DNA of 64,000 bases from Podospora bellae-mahoneyi (Eukaryota; Ascomycota; Sordariomycetes; Sordariales; Podosporaceae). The stretch lies in contig NC_085886.1 of assembly GCF_035222275.1 (NCBI RefSeq), forward strand, positions 1,550,001 to 1,614,000, read 5' to 3'. The notes beneath the pieces are model-generated. The model did no database searches and was not told the DNA's origin. It worked only from the letters and a program-made list of their open reading frames with translations. Position numbers and translations under genes: made by a program. This document shows positions 45,381 to 58,000 of the stretch, piece after piece; positions within the stretch are counted from its first letter, which is position 1, and every line of letters begins with the position of its first letter.

Positions 45381-45573
45381 GGTCAAAATTCACCCGGTCC
45401 GACATTTCCTAAGTGCTTTGCGTGTTTCCGTCTACCCAGTCCAAAAGATTATCCAGACCCTCCTTGACATCGGTACCCGGATGCGCTTCGGGTGGGTCAC
45501 CAGAAGGCTTGTACGGCCGAGGGGTATACTAGGCCAGCTCTGGCTCTGCACCTCCTGAAGACCGAGCTGAATC

Positions 45574-48500
45574 CTAAGCACTCGGTTTTTGCACCTGAGC
45601 CTGTTGGTCCTCGCCTCCGTCACCAACCCGTATCTCAGCAACCTTGTCGCTGGCATGATCATCGGCAATATCGGCAGGTATGGTGTGAATCTGCTGCTGT
45701 GCCCATTTGTCCTCGGCTATCTGATCAAACAGGTTCTGTGCTTCGGCGGGAGGCGCTGGGATCTCTTCTTCGGGGAATGTCGGCTCATGCTCAATAAATT
45801 CCAGTGATGGACCACTCATGAAGACTTCATCCATCTCGTCCCCGGCCGCAAAGCCGTCGTCGTTGGACGAGTTGTCGTTCTGCGCAATATCGCTAGCAAT
45901 GTCCCCGTCAGACGCCACCGAGCCAGGCTTGATGTTCTGGAAATTCCAGTTCGAGCCAATAACCGAAGTCATGCCGGCCATACCGCCATTGTCGTAGTCG
46001 GGAAGGCCGATGCCCTCATCCTCATCACCCTCAATGCTGTTGTGCAACGTGGATTGATCCCACAGTGCAGCGCCCATCTCGGTATCCTCGCCACCATTCC
46101 CCACGCTTGCCTGATAGGATGGCAGTTCAGGGTCAGCAGGGACAAGGGCCTGTCCCGCGCGGTCAGAGTCGTCGCTAACCAAACCACGTTTTCCTCGAGG
46201 GAGAGTTAGACCTGCTCCGGTCGAAGCGCTCGGCGATCCACGAAGGGAGGAGCTTAGGCCGAGACGCTGCCCTTCCCCCGAGTCGGACGTGTCTTGATCG
46301 GCGGAGGCAATCTGGCTGTCATACTTGTCGAAGATCTCCTGAAACTTGGGTCCGCCCAGCGGTGTTTCAGAGCGTCTTCTGTAGAAGAGAAGGTACGCAG
46401 CAGCACTGACAACCTTTTGAGGATCGCTGCACTTACTCACACCCGTGTCTACTAAATATTAGCGCCATGTTCGATGCCGCGAGCCTGTGACAGGAAAACA
46501 TACCGTTATACTCATACCAGGAGCCATCGTTGAAGTTCTTGGCTTTGGCAGTATAGTGACCACCACCCAAACCACCCCAGTGGTCATCAACGGCAATGAG
46601 GTCGTAAATCTCTTGTTTCCCGTCCTCCTTGTCGATGACCCGAGAAGTCAGATCGAGTCCTTCCACTGGAAAGTCAACCAGAATGTCGAGCTTTTCCCTG
46701 CGGTATCCAACAGAACTGAAACGCTTGAGGTGGACGACTAGAATGTCTGGTGTCTTCCAGAGATCGAACTTCTTGCTAGCCCGTCGATGCTCTTTGCAGC
46801 GTGGGCAGTACCACGTATCCTGCTCTGACAAGATTTCCTCCTTCTCAAACTCGTTCAGGCAATCCTCAAGTGTAATGCCATGCTTCGCACGCAGAGCTCT
46901 TTGCTTCTTCTTGGCTTCAAGGGCAGGGTCCACCAGAGTGTCTACATTCTCAAAGGTCTTGCAGCCGCGCATTGACTCTCCTGGCTGGCCGTCAAAGAGA
47001 GCCTCCCAGGCCTCCTCGTTCCAGTCCACGATGATACCTTCACCTAGACGGACCAGGGGACCTTCAATGGGACCGGTATCACGCCGGCTTGCGTGTTGCT
47101 TCTGCATGCGGCCCTTCTGTTGCTTTTCGAACCGCTTCTTGGCCTTCTTGCCATACATATGCTGTTGGCGAGCCTTGATCTTCTTCTTACCACCGCGTGC
47201 GTTCACTTGGTGGGATGGCGGTTCAATCGCTCGTGACTGGAGGTCCTGAGTGATGCAGGTCAGCACAACATTTCCATAGATCAGTCTGAACAAAACGAAC
47301 CTTGACTGGATGAGGGAAATCCGAGTCATCATCGCTGGATTCCTCTGCCATGCGAGTGACCTCGTTCACTTCGTCGCTGCCGCTAGCATCAGAGTTGGCC
47401 CAAGCTCCGGGGCTCTGCATCTCGACATCCGACATTATCGGCTTTGGCTGCCTGGTGCTGAGTCTCGGGTACGCATTCCCCTCGGTCACAGACTGCCACC
47501 CAGTAGGTATGGTCATAGTGCCTTCCGAGAAGAAGCTGAGATCAAACAGGTTCTGGAACTGCGGCGCGAGGAACTCTTCGGGGTCTATCCACTTGGGCCG
47601 CTGTGACTTGAATGCCTTCAGCGCCTGTGAGAATCTGTCATACTTGATTAGTCGCCGCATTCACTCGTCATGAATCACAAAAGCTTACTGTTCAGCCCCG
47701 CTGGACGCTGCTGGCTTGGGCGCATCGTTTGCATCAGCCATGGTGACGTCGACAATGTCTTCTTCACCCTCAACCGACTTCGCTACTATCTTGGAGTCGC
47801 CTGAAGAATCAACATCCGAGGCCACATTGGCCATCTCCGGATCAATATTATCGCCTGCGTCGGTTTCCTCCACCGCAGCAAGTTCAGGATGTGTGGTAAA
47901 CGTCGCCACCTTCTCCAAGATTTTCCGCCGGATGATGTCTTCGCTGCATGCCTCCTCTGGGTTCAGCACGATAAAGTGCGGCGGCACCAGAACGCTCTTC
48001 TTGCGCTTGGCTTTGCCCTGTGAACACATGTGCAAGACAGGAACAACCATGCTTTGCACCATAGGATCCTCCAAGTCTTCCTCATCATTGTCAGCCAAAA
48101 GAGACTTGATCTTTTGCTTCTTTGGGTCTTTGGTCAAGGCCAAGTTTGAGGGGGGAGCCTCGAGCTCATGAACAACGACGATATCGTTGCTAGAGATGTC
48201 GTCAGAGACAGTCGCCATATCATCATAGTGCTTGAAAAATTTGCCCGAGAATTCCTCGGACGCCATGAGACGGTCGACAGGTACCCCGACACGCTGCGAA
48301 ATGAACTGCTTCAATCCCTTGATGCTGCTGTTCTTGTCGATATCAACGACAATGTTGACGGGTGCATCATTCAGCGGATAAAACCTGATCTCTCTGGACC
48401 ACGAGTTTGCCATGGGGAGGGGAAGGGTCAGGTTGGTGAAAGGGTCGAATGTGATGCTGATCTTGTTGCATTCGGGGCACACAAGAGTAGACTTGTACAA

Positions 48501-50839
48501 GCCGGTGAACAGATCAGAGATGACCGAGTCATCTCTCCGCTTCGTAATGTTCCAAACCTGGAGGGCCATCTCCCGAATCGCTGCAGGGTTGTTGATCATC
48601 TCGTCGGTAGAGTCGGGCTTCTCAATGTACGGCTTCCTGAGGATGCGATTGAGATCCTCTTGGAGACCGTCGAGAAGCCAGCCAAGGAACTCTTGCGAAT
48701 CCTGCTGGCCATATCCCGAGAAGGCAGGAGCATACCGACCAATAACGCTCTTGAATTGGCGTGGTGCAACCGAGTTTGGTGTGGGATCCTTGTAGATTTC
48801 TTCAAGCAGCCGTCCGTAGGAGAGGGCAACATCTCCACCATGGGCGAGAGGATTGTCGGTGTTGATCTCCTTTTTTGCTTCATGAGTGAGGAAATACTTT
48901 GTAAGTTCCTCGACGGCACGCAGACACTGAAGAGCAGAGTTCATGTAGCACGTGTTGCCCAAGTTCTGGAGACCTACACAGCCGTGGGTCCGCCCCGACT
49001 TTTGCTGGGCGCGGCCTCTGGTGAGAGGTGCCGAAAGCGCGGGGCTGCTACGTCCGCTGACGTTGGCCCGGGCCTGAACGACAGCGGTTGAGCTATTCCT
49101 AGTTGTCAAATTCTTGCCGTTGGAACCACTATATGTAGACACCCAGTCCTGACGCTCCACTTCTTCGTCCAGAACAAGGGTTTGATCGACATTGAGGCCT
49201 ACCAGCGACAGGCTCCTCTTGCCGTTGTAGTTGGCATGGACAGTTGTGTCCTGTGCCTCAACAAGGGCGCGTTGGACACCCTTCTCCAACTGCCCAAAAG
49301 TTACCACATCAAGAAGCATCTCGGGCCAAGCCCCGGGGACGGCAGGAAATCCATCGGGAACGCTAACCTCTTGAACTGGAGAGTCCGGAGGAGTCTTCAT
49401 CATCCCAGAGGATTTTGAGGGCTCCGAGGCTGGGGTTTCCGTGGCGGGGATGGTCTGCAGAACTCGCCATACGCGCACCTTGCGGTCCGGTGCCACACTA
49501 GCAAGCTCCTTAACTCGTCTAAGGAACTTGTGATAGCTGAAGGACGTACTCTGAACCACAATGGGAGGGGGGGGCTTCTTGAGCTTGATTTCCTGCTCTA
49601 TAGGAATCGGGCTCGTGGCCGACCACAATCTGTGTATAGTAAACACAGGAGGGTGGAACTCGAACTGAATAACGGGATCCGAAACCGCATCGGGGGCCGT
49701 GTTGTGTGCAAGCCGGATAATCGGAGCTTGTCCAGTAGCCAGCCCGTACCAGAAGAGCAAGAGATCCCAGGCATCTTTGGGGAACAGCTCGAAACTCTCC
49801 GTTCCCAAGCCTGGCTTCAGTTTGACACACTCTACTCCATTGGAGTCTGTGAACTTGGTCTCAATGATGTCCGAATTGTCCACTGGACCGAGGGACCCTT
49901 CTGGCACCTCTTTGCTGACATGTTTGCTATCCAGCCCAAAGGCCTGGGCCCGTTGAAGCCATTTCCTTGACACTAGGTACGCCTCGTCACCCTCCTGGAT
50001 GGGAGTCTCAGCAAACGCCTTGACGAGAGTCTCAATGGTTTTGATTTGCTGATCGAGCGGAGGAATATCTGCTCAAGCGTGTTAGCGCCAAGGCCACATG
50101 TGGGCAGCTCAAGAGGCAACTGACCGTTCCGTAGAGGAAGCCCACTTGACTCTGTGGTGGACTGCTTTGGGCTTGATGGAGCCCCATCCATCACTTCATC
50201 CTTGCCCTCTTTGGCCTTTGCAGCAGATTCATTCTCGGTTCCCATAACCACATCCTCTTTCAGGTTTGTACTGTCCGTTTCGGGCTCCATGCTGGAGGCA
50301 GGTCGTTTGAGCGGGGACGAGGACCGCTGGGGAAGATCGGGAGCACCCCCCATGAGAGCACGGTGAGATATATTGTAGAATGAAGTCGACTGGCTACCTG
50401 GAAGGGTCCAGTCTGTTGGCCGTAGACTTGAGGCAGAGTCGGCAAACTCTGCGCCCCGGTCAAAATCCACTGAGAGGTCGGCTGAAGCGCACGGGGAGCT
50501 CGCAGCAGAGGGCGAGTCAGGTACCGAACTGCACTGGGTTTGCAAACGTGGTGGGACACCCGACGGTGGCAGCGAGTCGCCGTGGCGAATGTAGGTGGGA
50601 GTGTCTATAGTCGGGATGCCTGCGGCTTCTGTAAATGAGAAGGTCGGATCGATTTCTTCAGTGGAGGGCAGCACTACGTCGTTGGGCTCGTGCTCCCTGC
50701 TCGACTGGCGAGTCACTCTTCTTTTCTTTGAAGAAGACGTGGTGACTGTGAGCTGCTTACGGCAGCTCTGGACGTCGTTAGGATTGCAAAAGTAGAAAGT
50801 TGCAGAAGGCGGTGGACGGAGTGGGCAGTGAGGGCCTTC
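45574..50839 (-). CDS. ubp12: Ubiquitin carboxyl-terminal hydrolase, UBP12 (USP4/15-like); start uncertain
   Basis: Five exons (50839-50125, 50068-47689, 47634-47301, 47245-46504, 46448-45574) join in frame to at least 1681 residues; introns are 54-56 bases. The enzyme removes ubiquitin from substrates as a cysteine protease. A DUSP-type domain follows the second splice (EAYLVSRKWLQRAQAFGLDS). The Cys box LQNLGNTCYMNSALQCL lies at about 48920-48970. The paired zinc-ribbon motifs are VCPECNK and YCPRCKEH, split by a long acidic insert. The His box GGHYTAKAKNFNDGSWYEYN ends at the last splice. An acidic 290-residue tail follows. No ATG is in frame at the 5' end before the Met of MGGAPDL. The frame is open back to a ttag acceptor at 50840, so an upstream coding exon is likely. 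One candidate is ATG 50912 to 50883, across a 43-base intron. Confidence 0.9.
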
Positions 50840-51692
50840 CTAACACAGTGAGGCGTTAAAGTGGAGTTCAAGTAGGCTGTACTGTGTGTAAAAGGTCGTA
50901 TCGACGTCCCATAAACAGCCGGTAAAGGTTGTACAGAGAGTGTATTGATTTCTCCAGAAGATTTGTACCGTTGTGAAAGAAATGTGCTGGTGGGGGGGGG
51001 TTCTTTTCAGTACACACCTAGAGCCAAGCCAGTGAATGACGATGATGAATGTACAGCGTCAATAGAGAAGCAGCTCAGTCAGGCTGTGGCTGTTGCTGCG
51101 TCGGTAACCAGATGGGAATCTGGTAAGGGGCAAACGGTGGTGCGGACAGCAGCGAGGAGAATGCTGTGCATTTCCTAGCAGTGGGGGTGAAAAGTCGGCT
51201 GCTGTTGAAGATGGTCTTCACGCTCTGTTGGATGAAAGGGATACCCCAAGTGCAACGCGGGCGGCTACCAAGCACTTCACTTTGACTTTTGGAGGGGCAC
51301 GGGCTTCACAAAAATCGCTTTTCTGCCATTGCGAGTGGGCCGCTGCCCTGTGGCCGTGCCATGGAAGTTCACACACAGTGCCTAGCTGGTCCGTGCTTGG
51401 TCCGTGCCAGCAACCGTTTGGCAGTTGGTTCTCTGACAGATATTAGGGGCTAGTAGTATATGGGAAAGCCCAAGTGAGATCTTCATTTATCTTGAGCTGT
51501 GGCACAGGAACGTTCCAGATTCAGGAGAACATCAGGCAAAGAAATAAAACAGCAAGAAAGTTTTGATTAGTTCATCTATGCGCTGCATGACCAACAATGG
51601 TGACAATATAATGCTTTTGGGTATAAGTCTGTTTTCCGCTCAGTAGTCTGGAGTCCCCTCTACCCCGATCTGCATGGGTCCAAGTGAAATGT
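50840..51692. other. Intergenic region between UBP12 and the insulinase-like gene
   Basis: About 850 bases. It should hold the UBP12 promoter and missing first exon, and the 3' end of the metalloprotease gene. Nothing else was recognised. Confidence 0.5.
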
Positions 51693-54600
51693 CTAAAGCT
51701 TTGCATCCAAATCATAATACTCCGCAAGATCCTTCTCTGGATAGGGAGCCCTGCTGGTGGCATGGAGTGCCTTGAAGTCTCGCACATCCTTGATGAGGGT
51801 GGGTGTCGTCCCATTGGATGATGGTGGCTCTGCGTCCTTGACAACTCCGCTGCCGGGCCCATGCTCAGAGTGTAGTCTTCTCCACACGTCAGATGCAGCC
51901 TTTACCTTGCCGTCTGGTACCCCGAGGCCTTGGAGGTAGTCGACAAGGCCTTCGACCTCCTTTTCCTCGTCATGGCCAGCCGCACTCAGGCGAGACTGCA
52001 GGTCAGTGGCAGCCTGGGCAGCGGTACTTTCATCGAGATCGAGCGTCTTGATGAGATCCGTAATTTGCTTCGTTGTCACATCGCTCTTGGCCTGGGCCTC
52101 CAGATAAGCTGCAACCTTCGCCCGCGAAGGGGACGAAGGGTTGATGTAGTGGTTGAAAAATTCAATCATATCAGCCTTTGTCAGTGGCTTCAGATTCTCC
52201 ACCATCAACTGTCCTATAACACGAAATATGGGTCAGTTTTGCCTTGGGCCCAAGGGGAATAATCCGGTTAGACTTACGGTTGTTGAACATGTAGTATTCA
52301 GACTCAATGGCCTGCCAGTGCCGGTTGCTCTCTCCCTCCAGCGACTTGGCCTTCTCAAGCGTCCTTTCAATCAAACTTCGCTTGTTCTTCTCGAAATCCT
52401 CCTCACTCATATCCTCGAGTCTCTTCCCCATGTCCTCCAGGAACTTTTCGATCCGGGTCTCAAGATAGGGGGCCGTCTTCTCACTTTGAATGATGAAGTA
52501 AACACCAAACGTTGTCACATTGCTCCAAGAGCCACAGTAAACGATGTATCCGAGCTGTTCCTTGGTGCGAAGCTGGTCGAAACAAGGCTCATGCATGATC
52601 TGGTCCAAAAGAGCTGTCCTTGCCCTCTGAGGACGATCAATCTTGGCACCTGTGTAGAGCATGTAGTGGATCGAGTGGTTCACGTTCGCGGGGTCCTTGA
52701 GCGTTTTCTTCCAGACGTAGTTTGACCCTGGAGAAAACACCAGCCCGCGAGGTGAACGCCACTGAGATGGAGGGAATGGCCGTGGCTTGAGCGTCTTTTC
52801 GATCATGTCGGTCAGCTTCAGTGCGTCTTCCTTGTAAAAGTTGCCGTGAATCAAGACTTCCATGTGCATCTGGGCCAAAAATTCCCTCTTGAAAGATCGC
52901 ACCGCATCAGCTGTCACGGCAGGAAGCTCCTCTGCAATATCCAGGATGGTGTTGTAGTGGTCTGTCGTCAGCCAGCTCATGTATCCACCAATCTGTGTCC
53001 ATGGTGCTGAAAGCTCCCAGTTTCGGTATGACCGGATCGTGCGTTCCTTGATGATGGCGAACCGATCATCGCGGATGTCGAGGTCGCGCATGGTGACCAG
53101 AACCTGTTCTAGGAGCACCGAAAGCTTGTCGTTATAACCGGAGACCTCAATATACATTCCCCGCTCCTCGCAGATCACAGTATATTCAACACCAGCAAGT
53201 TCGGCATCATATGAGTATTCCTCGAGCGCGTCCTTGATCGAATCTGTGAAAAGACGGCCTGCTGCCCGCATAGACGCCAGTGAGGTGATTGGTGTCCGGC
53301 AGCTAACCATTATACTTGCTTTCGGGACCCAGAACGTATCGTCCTTCTTGTACCAGGTCCGGACCATAGAGTCGTTGCGGATAATCCGCGGGGCGATGGC
53401 AGGCTCTTTGACTTCCTTCTTCTCCACGTCTAGCTTTGTTGGGATGAACTGGTTCTTGTGGGGGAGATGAAGCTTCGCTTTTCGGTTGTCAGGTGTGCTG
53501 GTAGCTGCCGCCTGGACCTCCTTCATCAGAGTCTCCGGAATTGCTTGGACGGTGTACTCCGTCCCATACCATTTCTCCTTTTTGTCCAACGTAACAGGGG
53601 GATTCCGTGAGGTGACAACGAGAAAGAAGTTGTCAGGTCGTAGCCAGCCCAAAGCCTGCTTAATCAACTTCGGGTCGAATCTGCGAAGCTTGGAATATCC
53701 AGACACCAGATGCTCGCGAGGGATTGGCTTTTGCATCCTTTGGCTGACGGAACTTGCAAACCGATAAGCTCGAGACTTCTCCATGAACCTGAAATTGACA
53801 TCTGCCATGCCTTTTTGCTCATCAAAGATCCACTGCTGCGGCTCCGTCTCTCGCAGAAGGGCGATGTACTCAAACACGACCTTCACGATCTCCTTGTAGT
53901 TTTTCAGTCCCTCCTCTGTCAAGGTGATCCCGATATCGAACAGGTCCGGAGACCCGGGGCAAATGTTACTTGGCCCGGCGCCCAGACCGTTGGCCCATCC
54001 CTTGGACTTGACATAGGACATAATGCTGCCAGGGCCCTCATGGCCGATGAGATGGCTAATGTATCCACCAGGCTGCGTCTCGTAAAGATTCTCTTGCTCC
54101 ATGAAGGGGAAGCTCAGAGTAATTTCTCTAGTATCCATCACAGGCTTGGCGAAGATTTGGACTCCCAAGTGATCCTTTGTGAACGGAACCTCATCCTCCC
54201 ACCTGTTGCGTGGCAGGTTCTTGTTCTTGATGGGAGAGAAATACTCGGCCACCCAAGCCTGCAAAACATCCAGGGGCTCCCTTCCCAAGACGCAAAGCTT
54301 CATGCGGTTGGCAGAATAATGTTTCTCATAGAACTCAATAAACTTGTCTCGCACGTTGATACCCTTTGCCTCGGGGATGGTCTTGAGCGTCTCAAGGTTG
54401 CCGGTAGAGAAGTGGTGGTGGGGGTGTTTCGGGTTGGAGAGAGTCTTTTTGAGTTGGTGCAGACGCCAGTTGTCACTCTGGAGATTCTTCTTGTTTTCTG
54501 AATCAACGGCCCTCAGTTCACGATCCAGAGTGTTCTCCAAGAACAGTGGCTCGATGAAGAACTGGGCAAAGCGATCCAGCGCTCCCAGCAGTGGTGAGGG

Positions 54601-55063
54601 ATTGGTGGCAGATGGCTCTTCATCGTTGCTGGGCTTGGCAGAGACCTCAAAGTGGTAGTTGGTTGAGGTTGTCGCCGTGAAGGCATTGGTGAGCCCAGAA
54701 TGGTTTGACATGTACTGATGATAGGCATTCTCGACAGGGAATTTCTTGGTCCCCATGAACAGAAGCTGCAATCAAAGTTAGCGGCTGCAGCCTGAGTGTG
54801 CGGGGTGGTAATAGCAAGCTTACATGTTCAACGGCATGGGCCATTCCTGGCATATCATCCTCGTCACTGTGGCTCCCAACGTTGACATCAACCGCGGCCG
54901 CGGCCTTGTCAGTGGTGGGGTCGTGAACCAGAAGAGCCTCCAAGCCGTTGGGCAGACGGATGACACGGTATGAACGATCATCCAGCTCGGGGGTCTCGAG
55001 GTTCTCGGTCACCACCTCAACCTCGATTTTGGAAGGCGGCGGCGTTTCCTCGGAGTTGGCCAT
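51693..55063 (-). CDS. ste23: Insulin-degrading enzyme-like M16A metalloprotease (Ste23/IDE)
   Basis: Three exons (55063-54824, 54765-52278, 52213-51693; introns 58 and 64 bases) encode 1082 residues. M16A enzymes are zinc peptidases that enclose and cut small peptides; yeast Ste23 acts on a-factor precursor. The inverted zinc motif HAVEH occupies residues 76-80 and is followed exactly at its last codon by intron 1; LLFMGTKKFPVENAYHQYM continues in exon 2. ELRAVDSENKKN supplies the distal zinc glutamate region. The substrate-binding segment in the C-terminal half includes RTKEQLGYIVYCGSW. The protein ends in DAKL, and the last three residues AKL are a PTS1 peroxisomal import signal, also present at the end of human IDE. 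The call is very secure; peroxisomal location is inferred. Confidence 0.95.
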
Positions 55064-58000
55064 GCTGTGATGTGCTGAATTATAAGACTTGTGTTACCTT
55101 TGGGCGTAGCCAGACAGAAACGATGACAGCAGGTCTTGTTGGTGGCTTGTGAGCAGGAGGCTAACAAGCATTCGACTGGTCAAAGAATATGGGATCGTGA
55201 CACTTAGTGTTCAGGCAGTTCCAGGCTGCTTCGAGAGAGAGAGAGTGGGATGTCTTGATGAAGAAGAGACAGACAGAGAGTAGGTAGGCTGTTGCGGGGC
55301 GGTAGGTGGACCGGAGAATTGGTGGGGGCGGCGACCAAGCTGACCTGCGCGTGCTTTTACCTGCCTGGCTCCGTCTGCAAGGTGGGAACTTCCAGGTTAG
55401 ACCGAGTGACCGACTTCCAGTGACGGCGAAGGGAGGCAATAGCGGAAGAAGGCGGCGGCGGCGGCGGCGGGTACTCTTGAATGCCCGCTGAGTGATGCGG
55501 TGGGTAGCCCTGCGCGTTTGTGCAGCTGTGGAGCCGGTAGCGCGCTAATGGAAGCTGTCCCAGCGAGTTGGAAGGCAGCAAAATCGGGTGGTATTTTGCG
55601 CTTGTTGTCTGGAGCGCTACCGGTGGAGATGGGGAGATCTACTGGCAACCAGTGACCGGCATCCAGGAATCACTGCCGGCAACCTGCACGGTATGATTAA
55701 AACTCCGAAACAGGACGGGAAACAGATTGGATTTGGGTACCTGAAGTGCCTGACAACAAGAACAACGGAAGCTGAGACGATGTGTCGGAAGGTGGTGGGC
55801 GAAGCGGCAAAGTCGTGAGTAATGTCTCCGTATTAGAAAGACAAGACACAGACAGGTTGGGTCGTTTCGTGTGCTCAGGTCTTATTAGGTAGACATCTCA
55901 CGTCCAACATGGAGAGAACCAAGAGCGGCCAGGAAGTCCCATGTCTTGGGCTTTATATAGCTAGGTGGGCAGCTAGATAGGTAGGCTGCTACAACAGCTT
56001 CAATTCTTCGCTGTCAATTTTAATTTTGATGTCTTTCGTCAGGGGTTCAACATGAAAGCGGCGCCTCGGGAAATGAGCGGCTACTTGGAATGGGACCGAA
56101 CCGCTTGTTGCTTTGGTATTCTGTCTAGAACGATGGGTATAACTTGTTCCTCAACAGTTCTTTGATCGAAGTCCACTTCGCAGGTGTAGGATAGGATAAT
56201 GTTCGTGATATGGACAAGGGAGGTGTGGATTAAAGGCGGGGTGGAGTGGGGAATCATGGGTTGGAGGGGTGGAGGGGTTCATGACAGGGGTAGGTGTAGG
56301 GAGGAGTGCCCATGAAAGTTCTCAACGACGACAGCATCACTACATCTCGACGGTTACGGAATCCTTCTCTGGTGGTTACTGTACATGTGCTCTATGACCA
56401 CACCTGCCTGTCATGGAAGTTGTGAGCTACGCTTGTTCCCTAATATCGGACGACCCATCCCGGCTAGCGCCCATGGGCCGAGAAGCTTCAGAGAGGGCGA
56501 GGGGTGTCGATGCAGACTGGAGGCACCAAGTCAGAATCCCATGGCGGTCGCACCAACTCCGAACGTCAAAGAATGGCATGTTGAAACCTGCCCGCAATGG
56601 TACGCAGACCGAGGAGCATCCAACCCAACAATCAGATTGGGCATGTGGATGAACAGCTGTTGGGACTTATGACATGTTGGATTGTCTGGTCTGAACACAG
56701 CTGATATGTCACTACTGTTCGGTGCCGAAGGTGTTGGAAGACTTCATGACGCAGAGGTATAAGTTGGGTTGCCAGAAAATGTAACCGCCTTTGGCTGTGG
56801 AGAGACGATCTCTGGCACGGCGCCGGGAGATTACTCTACCGGCCGTGGCCCAGGTCGGGCGTCTGCCCGGCGCGAGTGCAAACCAAGCATGTCGGAAGGG
56901 AGATGAAGGGATGCGGGCCGTACCTCGCTCTCACCATGTAGCTTGACTCCAAGTAAAGCTCACCTAGGTATCGATACCAGTAGCCCAACGGCACCTAAAC
57001 TGCAAACCATAGGATGTGGTCAACGGCTGAGAAGGACGGAAGGCGGGTAGTTTTTGTTCCCGTTCACCTGCAGCCAGACCCCTGATTATCTAAGATCATG
57101 GAGAATTGCTGTTGATTGGAAGGCTCAGTCGGTGGGGTGCAACCCATGTTCGTGGTTTAGGGGACTTTTCAAATAATTCAACCTCCAACCATCCAAGATC
57201 CAATTTGTTCTTTATAAATCCCACTATCCTTCCAACCCACTCGCTACCGATCATGTCTCTGCCGGGGACATACGGGATATCCTCACTCAGATGGTGCCTG
57301 CTATCAGCGACAACCTAAGCTGACTTCCTTTCTCGGCGTTCTCCATCATGGCCAACGTGATTCCCAGTCATCATAACCCCTACACGGCAAGGTGTGTCTT
57401 GCTATTCCTTGAGGCAGTCCAGAGTGTACCATGCACGTGGGTCACTGGGGTTGGCAGGCTCGCATGAATTCGGAGCTCGCCCTTTTCAAGGGAATAAAGG
57501 CACCACACCTTCTAGAAGCGACCGGGGTGGAGTGGTGGGTGGTATCTTCTGCCACGCACCCGAACACCTTGATCAAATGTGGACAGAAAACACCTCAACC
57601 ATTTCGGCCAGCGATTCCATATTGAGAAGCATTAGCGAGCCTGACCGCTCCCTTCAACATGCGTTTAGATCTCAACCATGGAAGGCTGGTGGTGTTCATT
57701 GCCGTTCGTCAACCGAGGTGAAGCCTCTCACAGTTCTTTAGGTAAGCAACAAGCGGCATCAAGGCGCTCAGAGATCATTTCGATGAGCCACAAAACTCCC
57801 ACACGGCAATCTCAGATATGGTCTCGATGCACATGATGGTTGAGAGCTGCGACCATGGAAGCAACCACCACGGCCTCGCGGGAAGCACTCACTGGTTACA
57901 TCTAGGAGCAACCCGCCAGTTTGCCGCGATGCGACTGCGATGGCCGAGCCGAACCACACTTCTTCTAAAGCTGGTCCTCACCGGCTGATGTCCCTCTGTC

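Noticed and set aside
48168-49091. 307-codon ORF antisense to UBP12
   Set aside because: It is fully inside the catalytic domain coding region of UBP12 and has no independent motifs.
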